DNA of 64,000 bases from Euclidia mi. Its lineage: Eukaryota > Arthropoda > Insecta > Lepidoptera > Erebidae. The DNA lies in the NCBI GenBank assembly GCA_944739405.2, contig OX123190.2:20310807-20374806 (forward strand), written 5' to 3'. The first letter of the stretch is position 1, and the number at the start of each line of letters is the position of its first letter. Made by a program: the position numbers and the translations under genes. A model generated the notes under the pieces. That model saw only the letters and a list, made by a program, of their open reading frames with translations, was not told the origin of the DNA and did no database searches. Positions 12,501 through 24,500 of the stretch are shown one piece after another.

Positions 12501-15500
12501 CTCTTCAGCTTTATATATTAGTACTAGAGGATGGCCGCGGTTACACCCGCGTTATTTAAGGCTACTGCTCTGCTCCCGTCGCTCATAGCGTGATGTTTTG
12601 TAGCTTATAGCCTTCCTCGATAAATGGGCTATGTAACACTGAAATAATTTTTCAAATCGGACCAGAGTGACACCTGAGATTAGCACTTTCAACCAAACAA
12701 ACAAACAAACAAACTCTTCAGCTTTATCTATTACTATAAGATATTAGAATTATTAAAAGAAAAATATACCAAAGGTTTTTATATGAAATGCAGGCACTCG
12801 ATACGGTTTTAGCTGCCTAAAATACCTAAACAACAAATTTACTTACCTGTTCCGTATCTCCATGGTTTGATACATCGTTGGATATATTGGATACAGCGTT
12901 GGTTATATTTGATACATCGTCGGACACATTTGATACATCGTAAGATATATTTGAGATATCGTTGGATACATTAGAATTTGATTGATTTTCTATTATGTTT
13001 TTCTTATTTCTGAAATATATACACTAGAATTTAAAATTGAATTTAAATAAATTTATGGTCATTTTATATTGCTTTTCTAATGTGAGTCGTTCGTATTTTT
13101 TTTTGTTTGTCGTTCCACTTACGGATATGATAGTAAGTAGAAAACAAATAATGGTATAAAATATTTTGTTCATTTAACAAAAGTAAATCGTATGGCCTTC
13201 AATCACAACATTTGCTCTGGAAAGACCGCTGTTTACCAAAATCGATTATAATAAGTAATAAATAATCGATTAACAAACACCACTACAATGCAGATAATAC
13301 TATAAATATAATAATAATAATAATGTCCTCTTGACCGATTTCGGCCACGGCGGCTTGTCTATATAATATGAGACTTGCCATCTGCGCGGGACATATTATA
13401 GTGCACAAGTGTGTGCGCATACACAAGTGCACTCTCTATTCCCTCACTCTCATAGTCCGATGGGACGCCACATGCGACACGACCGGAGAGAGATTGGGCG
13501 CAGGACCAACGGCTTAACGTGCTTTCCGAGGCACGGGGGTGTGACACCGCCAACTCCCTGACTCCGAAGTTTTATTGGATAATTTCTAACAGAAAAACCC
13601 AATATCACTTTTTGTACGACCCGGGAATCGAACCCGAGACCTCATGATCCGCAGTCTACTGTACTATCCGTACTACCGCAGGACCACAGAGGCAGTCTAA
13701 TATATATTATTACAAATTATATAATATTATTATATTATTAATACTATAAATATATATTACTAAAAATATATATTATTACAAAAAAAAAAACAAATATCTT
13801 TATGCATTTTAACTCACTTTTAGGGTTCCGTAGTCCACAAGGAACCCTTATAGTTTCGTCATGTCCGTCCGTCTGTCCGTCCGCAGCCTAGCTCAAAGAC
13901 GCCTGGTGCTAGAAAGCTGATATTTGACATGAATATAGACATACGATATTGCAACAAAACTGTAGAATAAAATTTAGGAAAATATTTTTTTTAAGGGTAT
14001 CTCCCCTACATATATAGTGGGATTGAATTTTTTTTTGGTTGAGTACCCCATTGTGTGGGATATCATTGGATAGGTTTTAAAAAAATATTATTAGTTTGCT
14101 CAAATCATTTTTCGATCAAGTGATTGGTTTGTCAAATTTCAAGCTTTGAAGTGAAAAAAATTGTTAGACTCAAGTGTCCCCCCCCTCTGCCGGCTAAACC
14201 ATTAATTTGGAAGAGGTGAAAAAAATCACAAATGTAGTACATATAACGAATTTAAAAGGAAAACTATCACGGCTAAGTAGACATCACTAGTTTACGAGTA
14301 ATCGTCAGTTAACTTATAAATACCTATTTCTGTGAGTTTACATTGGGAGCGCTGGCTTAATCTTAAAGATGCCCGTTTTTAGTCCCATGTGAAACAGAAG
14401 TTAATATCAATAATGGCCATTATGGGCAACTACGGAACCCTACATTGCGCGTGGCCCGACATGCACTTGGCCGGTTTTTTTATTTGCCGTGCGTAAGCTA
14501 TTGACTTCTTTTTAATTTGTTTGCTGCAGCCTAAATGTTTACGTTTGTTACCCTTTTCTGAAAACAAATACAATTATTTACCATTACATAATAACATAAC
14601 ATTTGAATATCATAAATTTACATTTAATGTAATTAGAAACGTTTGGTACTAAATTTATAATAAAACAGTACTCACCAAAGTATCAATACGTACCAAGTCG
14701 CGCTATAAATTGCTTACGCTATAGGTGTAAACACGCGATCGCACCGATGTCGCCGGAGAAAAGTGATACGTCCTGTCGTTGGGAGGGCCCGGCGCGTACT
14801 AATCGAGCGAAGCTTGCGCGCGCGGTTTTATAGTGATTTCAAAATAATTGTTAAAAATACAAAATAGCATTAAAACATTTGAAAAAAAATACTGAGTATT
14901 AAGCATTACATACTTCTTAATAATATTTGTCTTTTATTTCAATTCAGAGTCAAATAATAGTGAAAAAAAGATGTTGAAATTTTGCGATTTTGAGTTTATT
15001 TATAACCTATTTAGACTAGATTTTTTGTTATAATTGAGAACTTTTAGACTGAGATGCACTTTAACACCATACATTCTGTATATTTAAGCCTTAAAATAAG
15101 ATATGTTTCCATCGCAAACTGGTGATATCCGACTTGAAACAAGGCTCTGACGCCAAATTTTGTAAGACGGTGTACAGAAAATTAATTCCTTTTAAAAAAC
15201 TAATCATAAAATTTTAAATTTTGCTTTGAGATGCACAAATATAATAGTTAATCTTAATAGAAACGTTATTTATTCTCAATTTTATAAGCGTATGATTAAG
15301 TTATGAGCTCTGAAAAACCCGTAAAAGATGCAGATGTCATCTAAATTTGAGTATACGCTCTTCGAATTTAATGCCCTTGGAGAGATCCCGCGCACTGTGA
15401 AGCAGCTCAATTACAAATTTGAGAATATCAAGAGAGTGGCAAAAAAGGTACATAAATATACAGATACAATGATAATAATATATTGAAGGACCTGGTGCTC

Positions 15501-18500
15501 AAAATTTCATACTTAATTATTGTTCGTGACAGACATTAAAAAACTCTATAGTGAATAGTGTATTCGAAACCGCGAGTGAAAATCGTGTAAAAATAGTGCT
15601 ATTCAATCGTGCGGTATACCGGGTTCGGTTCCTGTACGCGTCAAAGTGATAAAATATATCGGTAATAAGAAGTGCCGTGTAGTGTATAAACATTAAACTT
15701 ATACTTGTGCTAACTGTAGGGACTTAGATATCGATCATAAATAGTGTTATCAGTTGTAATAGATGAGAACTAATAGTTGATAAACAGCTGTTTTTTATCT
15801 TTGAATAGGCTTGAAATCATGTTTAAATAGTTTCTTTTTGCTAGTTATTGGTTTATATAGTCGAAATAATCGTAATAATAAACATTTGCATGTTTATCAT
15901 AAACTTTGTTTATGTACGATAGTGTTTTCTTAAGAAAATTTGTATTTTTACTTATGCATTGTAGGTTTTACTATGTTATCATAGAATTGAATAAAGATAT
16001 TTTCATGGCGTTTGTTTTATTAGATGCTCCATATAGTTGCACACAACGGCCCACCAAAATTACATACATAACTATAGTATTTCATAGTTTTTTTTATAGA
16101 AAATATAGTGGGTATATGGAATAATAGATTTTCCTGTATAACTTAGTGATGCAAAAAGTTAGGTTTATGTATTATATACCGTTAGATAGAACTTTTTGAG
16201 ACTTATCTAGCTATGTATAGAACATATAATATGCATGTTCCATAGTATTTAAGATAATTACATGACACAAATAAAGATTTGTTGTGCATATGTTCGGTGC
16301 GGTGGTCGTCGTTAAGGAAAAGTTCCGAAGTAGCTAAGCCAGGGCTTGAAATACCGTTAAAAATTTGGTATCGTTAAAGCATTTAGATGCAGATATCGTT
16401 AAATATGAAATAACGTTATCAAAATTAACGTTATTTCTGGCACATTTTACCGTTAAAATTACGTAACGGTAAAAGGTACGATATCGAAAATTTTATCGTT
16501 ATGACTTAGTTTTGTTACCGTGGCTCTCGTCCAATTGCAGAATGTCAGATTACTTCGACGCTAGACTGTGCCGTACGACTATTTGCGTGTTTAATAGTCT
16601 ACTTACTATGCTGAGTTTTGTTTGTTCTTGTATACCAGATCACTCAGATAGTATTGCGAGAAAAAGTTTTTATGTATAGGTACTATGTGAGACTGGCCAA
16701 TTATAATTTATTTAAAAATATGATTACTTATAAGTAAAAATAGGTACGTTCTTGTACGATTCAGTCTATCGTACGATTCGTCCCCAAAAACCAGACGAAT
16801 TGTACGATGGTCTTCAAATGGCATTCCTGGATGAAGGCCCTTCTAAGGCAACCCTGTATCTTTAGTATAATGAATTTAAGCGCGGTCGACTAACTTTGGG
16901 GGATGAAGAAAGAAGTGGTCGCCCTTTGACGGCTGTTGCGGAAGAAAACGTCCTAGCTGTAAAAAAAATTGATCCAAGACAATAGACGAGTTACATACCA
17001 AGAGATTCAGCATATACTGCAGATTGGGTCAGGAAGCCTTCACGAGATTCTACACGTGCATCTACGGGTGCGGAGGATATGTTTAGAAGCAGGCAAGGGT
17101 GGAATAGTGCCATGATACGATAGACAAATTTGAAGCAGGCTCGTCTCGGCGGGTTTACGACATCGCTACAGGTGTTGAATCCTGGATTTATCAATACGAT
17201 CCAGAAACAAAGTGCCAGTCGACGGTTTGGTTGTTTTAAAACGAATCAACGCCTACCAAAGTAAAGCGGCCTAGAAGCGGGGGCAAGATTTTGATCGCGA
17301 GCGTTTTCTTGACTGGCTACTTGGTGACAATTCCTTTACGAAACCAAAGAAGCATAATTCAAATTCAAAAATATTTATCGTGTAACATAGGTACATAAGT
17401 TAGAATGTTTGGTTATTTGAACATGCCATGCTATGCCGCCATTTACGCATACAACAATTAGGTACATTTATTTTGTCATAATATATAAGTAATATAGATG
17501 TACATTGATGACATTGACAATTATTGAAATATGTCAACAAATGGGATACATTCATGCCAGATTAAGTATATATTGAAAATATAAATCATATCCATATCAT
17601 TAAAATAAATGGGAAGACACATTAAAACAATTTTCTATTCTATTACAATACGGCCGACGAATCATGGCGAGTCTGAAGCTAGCCTTTGCAAATTACCGCG
17701 CATATATACTCGTGTAGAAAACTGTTACTTTAGGTGACTATTAAAGTTTTGAAATACACCAATTAAAAAAAGATTTACATTAAAATAAACCTTTTTAAAA
17801 TTTCAAACTATTTGAAATTCAAATGCTGTTAGCCATTTGACGTAATTACAAAAAATAAAAATGTTACATTCATTTCATTATTCCGTTTCGCGCTCTTTTC
17901 CTCGCAACAACGGAATTGGTACGAGAACATCTTCGCGCCATGATTCTGTACGATTTAAAAGTCGGTTTGAGTGAATTAGAGTGTAAAAATAGGCTCATAT
18001 TTGCATTTGTCTCCGTGTTATTTGTCTCCGTCATTGTTTTATGTTTCTCTCACTCACTTTTACTTTATTTATGTTCACTATTAACTTTTTTAACCGATTA
18101 ACGCGAAATTAGCCACACCTGACACCATGTAGTGTGAGGGGCTTGTGAATGATACGACATCTTGGAAACGACTAGTTTATTTTAGACACACCCTCATATT
18201 AATTAATATAATATACTAAAGATACCCACAACAGAGACCTTGCACTGTCTCGTGCTACAATTTTTCGGCGGTTTTTCCAAATCAAACTGGGAAAAGTGTC
18301 CCTCAAAGATGACGACAGAAATGGTCGTCCGGCGACTTTTGTTACAGCGGAAAACATCGAAACGCTGAAAAAAATACTACTCGAAGACCCAATAGCTACC
18401 TACAGATAGAGGAGACCCTGAAGATTTCATCGCCGTCATTGAATGAGATTTTTCATCGTCATCTGCAAGTGAGATAGCTTTGTTCGCGCTGGGTATCCCA

Positions 18501-21500
18501 CGCGCTAACGGCCGAACGAAAACAAGCACGCGTAACCTGGTGCAAATAAATGCTTGTAAAATTTGAAAATGGAGATGGACGTGGCATATTTAATATAATC
18601 ACCGGAGATGAAATTTGGGTGTACCAGTATGAGCCACTAAGCGTCAATCCACGATTTGGGTGTTTCCGGCCGAGGAATCTCCTCGAAAGGTCAAACGCGG
18701 GCGCAGCGGTGGCAAGAAGATGGTGGCAATTTTTTTTTGGTTTGAGTGGTCACGTGGCAACAATTTCTATGGAGCCCCAGAAAACTGTTAATGCTCAGTG
18801 GTACAGTGATATGTGTTTACCGACTGTTTTTAATGTTTTATGCCAAAAACGTCCAAATACAAGTTTGCGAGGAAAAATTCGGCAGTTAAGTTTCGGCAAT
18901 TAATTTCGGCAGCCTCGAGAATGCTTGAGATGCGTTCATAGCAGCGGTGAAAGACCTACCTAAAGAAGATTATAGCCAATGCTTTAATTCTTGGTTTAGG
19001 CGAATGAATCGTTGTATACAAACCACAGGAGAGTACTTTGAGAAAATGTAAATAAATAAAAAGTTCTATCTTTTTGGTTTTTTCTATCTCAAAATTTTCC
19101 TTGTTACCCACGAATTGCCAGACTTTATATAATTTATTTACAAGTAATATTTTATGATGAATGCACCTCACCTGACAATAGTGGCAGATATTTTAACCGG
19201 AACATTAACAATATTAAACTAAGGTCTACAAACAGTACTGGATACGATGGTGTATCAACTAGGATACTGAAAACCGTGTCTAATAAAATATCAAATCCAA
19301 TGAGGCACATAATTTTCGGTATTATGCAGGGAGTGGTTCCCATGGAATTAAAAAGGACCATAATAAAACGGCTCTTTAAGAAACATGATAAACATAGTAT
19401 GACCCGTTACAGACCTATAGCATTGATTCCAGTCATATCAAAAATATTTTAGAAGGTTATCCATATGTCTGTTGAACAATCGGAAACAAAAGAAACATAC
19501 CTGAATGCTGCAGTATTTTATTTTTGAAAATTGTATTGACAAACATATATCGAACGGATTTTTATTTAGGTAGACACATCTTTTAAGCCGCAATTAAGAA
19601 TGCGCTCGTGTTGTATTCCAAATAAGTAGGTATTTGGAACATGGCACGCATGGTATGTACCCATGAATAAGTATCCATGGGTGCATAGGACCTCTATAGA
19701 TCATTATCTAAAGATATATGTTTTATATATTTGCATAAAAGCTTTGCTTATGATAAAAGTTTTATGACTAAAGTTGTAGAGAATTTAATTTGCAACAAAA
19801 ATCTCGTTCATATATTCTTTGTGCGGCCAATAGTTTACCAGATAATCAAGAAAAACTATCTGCATCTGCACTCTTTACAAGATGGCGCCCGAGGGACAAG
19901 AGGTACGTCCCCATAAATGTGAATCAAGCTTTACAATAGCCCTTCCCACACATCTGTAAAATAAAATTGCATCCCCATGCAACCCCAAATGTAACTTTTC
20001 AATGGACTACTTATAAATACTTTTGTCATCGTCTGTACTCAAGACAGAGATAGTAAAACGGATACTAAGGTGTGACAGTGACACATTATATCGCACCGAA
20101 AACTTCAAAAGTAAAAAAGAGATGTTTAATGTACGTGTTTGATGCTCAATTTAATCGATTTTTATTGATATCGATTAAAATTAATCAGAAAATATATACG
20201 TGTATTCAATTACATATAAAGATAAAAAAATTGTTCCAACTCTTTTCATTTATGTCATCGTTAAAAGATAACTGATATAAGTAAATCTGGTCTTTAAACC
20301 AAGAAAATGAATTTTATTAGATTTGTTTTTTACTAAAAACAAAATCTCACTATATTGCTTGGTTTAATAAATCTAAGTATTTCATTTTATATCTTATAGT
20401 ACTTTTATTATTATAACAAAAATAAATGATTTCAAAATCAATTATGAAACTAATCGATTTAAATTTTTGATTGAATAAACTATTAATTTGAATTTACTTA
20501 GGGTGCATCACTGGCCTAGACTATCGCCCCGCGCACCCCGCTTCATGTCACCGCGTTGTTACTAAAATGGATTACTGCGCCGCCTTCTGCGCGAATTTGA
20601 GACTCGCCATCGTTAAACGGCCGTACTGTACGTGGCTTAAAATACATTATTTTTGTTTTATTTAAATTAATTTTTAAATTATTCTCTCTGAGCCGTTCTA
20701 TTATTATTTTTAAAGATGTATTAATGTCATATTCTAAATTTGATAAATTTTCATTAATAAATAATATGGTGCTGTCGTAGGCAAATAATGTCATGTTATG
20801 GGTAATTATTTTTGGCATGTCTTTGATATAAATGATAAATAATAGAGGACCCAATATACTACCTTGAGGGACACCTGACAGCACATATTTTTCTTTAGAG
20901 TGATATGTTTCTTCAATTTTACTTGGAAAAGTGAGTCTTTTTACTTCCGTATACTGTCTTCTGTTAGTAAAGTATGATTCAAGTAGTTTATGGACATTGC
21001 CCCGAACACCATATGTATATAATTTATCTAATAGGATTTTATAATTGACATTGTCTAAAGCTTCATATAGAGTGCAATTATTGGAGATCTCTTATCAACT
21101 TTTTAAAATTGTATACTGCCAAATTTATAGATTGATTTCTCCTAAAACCATACAGACAAATTGTGAACAAATCATTCGTTTCAAAGAAGTTATATAGACA
21201 CTCGTAAATAACTTTCTCAAACACTTTCAAAAATATAGGCAAAAGGGCAATAGGTCTATAATTCGTTAAATCTGATTTGCTATGTTGTTTATGAATAGGT
21301 TTAAAATCTGCTATTTTTAAACTGTCACGATACGTGCCATGTTCTATGCAAAGGTTCATAAAGTCAAAGTTAAAATCATTATATTCATCTAGGCCACAAA
21401 GTGACGCTTATGAACGTCAAAATTTAAGTTAATAACTTAATGACTCTACATTTACATTTACTGCCACGTTCGCAATGCAATAGTCAGAACCACGAGAAAT

Positions 21501-24500
21501 AACGGGCAATAAAACTCATGGCCACTCTTTTCAAACAAATATAACGGTGGTACATTTTATTTTTGTAAGGAGCTGCAACTGTTTCACATTGTAGACATTT
21601 TAGTAACTATTGATATCATACTCAAGCAGTAAATGATGTTCATATGGTAAGCCTCCCTAAGTAAATATGGTGAAACAGGAGCATCCACTTACGTCTTTTT
21701 AATGTAGGCAACTCGCGAACATGGTCAGCACTATGGTAGAAGTGAATGAAGCAGAAAATAACGGTATATGAAACCAAAGCAATCGACAACCTATTAGTTA
21801 GCCCATAATATGACATAATGACATATTTTACAATGTGTGTGATGATGCCATCGTTTTTTTTGTGTTGGAAAACTCTCTGAGTATCCCACGTTTACATGGT
21901 TGGTTTTCCACCCATCACGTACAGTGTGTCTCGCGAATCTGACTGAAACTTTTTCTTCAGCTTCAAAATGGGTAAGTTCAATAAAATTATATTACCATTG
22001 AATATTTTGTGAAGCAAATGTTATTTAAGCGTACGCAGCATTTAAATTCAATTATTTTCCGTTTTATTTCAGCAAAGAGAAGTACGTCACCTGATATATT
22101 TGTTTCAGATTTTGTGTTTCAGATTGTGTAATATTTAATAATTGTGTTGGTAACGATGAAATTAAATTAGTGCAGTGATCAGGTGTCGTTAATAATGAGA
22201 GAGTAGAAAATAACTTTGTTTTCTTGTTCCTATCAAGTTTGACTATACAGGTTGTCGTAAGTATGGTAAGCAGAAGTCCAGAGATAGAGGACCCCTAGAG
22301 GGGTTGTTCAGGTTTATCGAGGGGTCTTCTATCTCTGGACTTCAACTTATTTTTATATTTTTAAATGCTTTTGTAAAAATATTTAAAAATGTCAGCAATT
22401 AGTTACCTATGTAAACAATTGACAGCCTCCGTGGTCCAGTGGATAGCGTATACGACTGCTGATAGGAGGGCACAGATTCGGATTTCCGGGTCGGGCAAAG
22501 TGTAACTGGGTTTTTCCGAATTCTCAGTAGCAGCCCGGAGTCTGATTATGTGCCCGGTAACGGCAATACGCTCGCCCCCTATTACGTGGGACCTAAAAAT
22601 TCATGGCGAAATATGGGTGTTATATTACAACTTTGCCTATGCCTTTGAGGATACAGGCGTGAGTCTATAAATAAAATAAATAAAACAATTAGAGCGAAGC
22701 CACTGCTCCGTTGCGTTGTGTTGTGTCGTCGCGACGTTGACATTAACCTGCATTATAAGGTGCCACGTCCTAATCTTGCAAAGCAAACGTTGCAACGCAA
22801 CGCTGCAGTGTGACTTCACCCTAAACGTTAAAATTTAATAAAGGAAATTTAATAATAAGAAGTGAGAACTATAACAGTAGCTTTCTATATATATAATTTA
22901 GATTAAACTAAGTGCGTGAGAGTTGGCAAGACGATAAACGAAATGGCAACAGAGTCGGAAAGCGCGCGCGTGGCTGCGTACCACCCGCGCCTCCGCCAGC
23001 GCCGCATCGCTGCACCGTACCGGTCGCGGCGGGCGGCGGCTTCGAGAAAACGGCAACGTCGCATAAAATAACCAAACTATACCGTGAACTTGTTACCGGT
23101 AATTTTACTAAAAATTTAATAATACCGTTATTTTTAACGTAATTTTTTTACCGCTATTATTACGTTATGATATTAAATAACGCTACCAAATGGTACCGGT
23201 ATGCCAGGTATCTCTTTGAAATACCGTTACTTAACGTTATTTTTAATGTGAATTGGTAACGTTTTCAAGCCCTGAGCTAAGCGACCATATTTTCGGCCAT
23301 TTTGCTGGCGTCCCAACCACCATCTTGTAACCAAGTAACCATATGTAGCCATCCAGCACCGAACACCTGAACAGCATAGCTCTCAACGTACGAACGAATA
23401 TGTTTTATTTCTGAAGCCCCGAATAGATCGAAGCCATACAGTCCACTAGCACATAGAAGATCATCGTCGTAGAAACACTCGCCAGTCACACACCACCAGC
23501 GCACTGTGGCGGACCAGTTAAGGTTCGATTCCTGGCATCCGTCACATTTATCTTTTGAACTGTTATTATTTTAATTTCTACCTAATAACATTTCAGGTAG
23601 CTAGCATAGAGAGTGTTCCAACCGTTGAGCTTGCCACCGCGCTACATTTTTGGAGACTCGAAATCTAGCCAATAATTTTTTGTTTTCGCATTTTGAAAAT
23701 CGATCAGTTCTTGAGAAATACACTTTTCTTTTTCTAGGCCTTACACTTCATCATCATCCTTCTAGCGTTATCCCAGTTTCAATCTAGGGTCAGCTTACGA
23801 GTCTAACCGGATTTGGCTGAATATTAGCTTTTCCACAGAGCGTCTGCCTGACTGACCTCCGCAACCCGAAGGGATAGCAATATCCCATGGTTTAGACTAG
23901 TGTCAGTTTACTTACGAGGTACTGACGCCCTATAACGATTGTCAAAGACCTTCATGACAACCGAGACCGACGGCTTAACGTGCTCTCCGAGGCACAGGAC
24001 AAGCGATGATTGACAATTTAATACGCACATTACTCCGAAAAGCCATTGGTGCGCGCCGTGGATTCGAACTCGATGCCCTATGCATGGCAGTCTGTTGGTA
24101 CCTCCACTAGGCTATCGCTGCCTTACACTTATCTTGTCTAAATCACATTCGTCTTCAGAAGAACTAGTTTCTGCGAGTAATTCTCGAAGCAGTGACATTT
24201 TTGGTGTTTATATTCGATGCATATCAACAATAGAACTGACTTTAACAATAACATTAACCGGCCAACATCGGGCGGTTACAGTTAACGTAAAATTATGACG
24301 TCATTTTAACAATTGTCAAGTGGTGCAACTAATTTTTTGCTTAACCGGTACTTTGACAGATGTTGTGATCTTTGTCATTGTTAAAGTAACATGATGCAAC
24401 CCAGTCTTAAGTTTTAAGAAATTCAAGAAGGTTATAAAACGCAAACTTTGTCAAAAAAGGCTACTACTATTCGGCACTAGATTATATCGAAGATAAAAAT

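Larger units (their letters stand above)
10795..13009 (-). pseudogene. Mutator-like (MULE) transposase-domain gene fragment, three exons recognised
   Basis: Exons on the minus strand: 12847-13009 (a low-complexity SNDVSN/SNVSDD repeat), 11309-11416 (acidic, LIEDLTELEN...) and 10795-11163. All have GT/AG borders and fitting phases. The last exon contains RLQGRRIIDFEYFFDQMKLL, two CxxC pairs (FKCNMCHQ) and NHAAVTGAMLIGCGRTNLNE. This is the 'GRRIVD...C..C...N.A.V.G....G.G' pattern that I know from the Mutator-like transposase domain of insect proteins. The frame stops right after SGFTNSV, so the catalytic rest is missing. A further basic stretch (KGNKRKHLGC...) at about 14485-14560 may be an upstream exon. 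Confidence 0.55.
16340..23274. mobile_element. hAT-like element, 6.9 kb, with nested insertions
   Basis: The left end CAGGGCTTGAAATACCG and the right end GTTTTCAAGCCCTG are terminal inverted repeats, flanked by the same 8-bp AGCTAAGC at 16332-16339 and 23275-23282. An 8-bp duplication and a CAGGG start are hAT traits. Both ends hold subterminal clusters of 'accgtta'/'aacgtta' words (16350-16500 and 23090-23265). No hAT transposase frame is visible. Inside are two mariners, two LINE fragments and a SINE, so much of the length is later insertion. Confidence 0.75.

Noticed and set aside
13600..13700. Genuine tRNA gene (B box GGTTCGATTCC at 13625 and similar at 49575, 31330)
   Set aside because: All continue into the same non-tRNA SINE body; no closed acceptor stem.
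22912..23142. 76-codon frame, Pro/Arg-rich
   Set aside because: GC-rich subterminal part of the hAT-like element; no transposase motif or splice partner.
23277..23504. 75-codon minus-strand frame with Trp-rich sequence
   Set aside because: No recognised domain; right part has a B-box-like 'ggttcgattcc' and looks like SINE debris.
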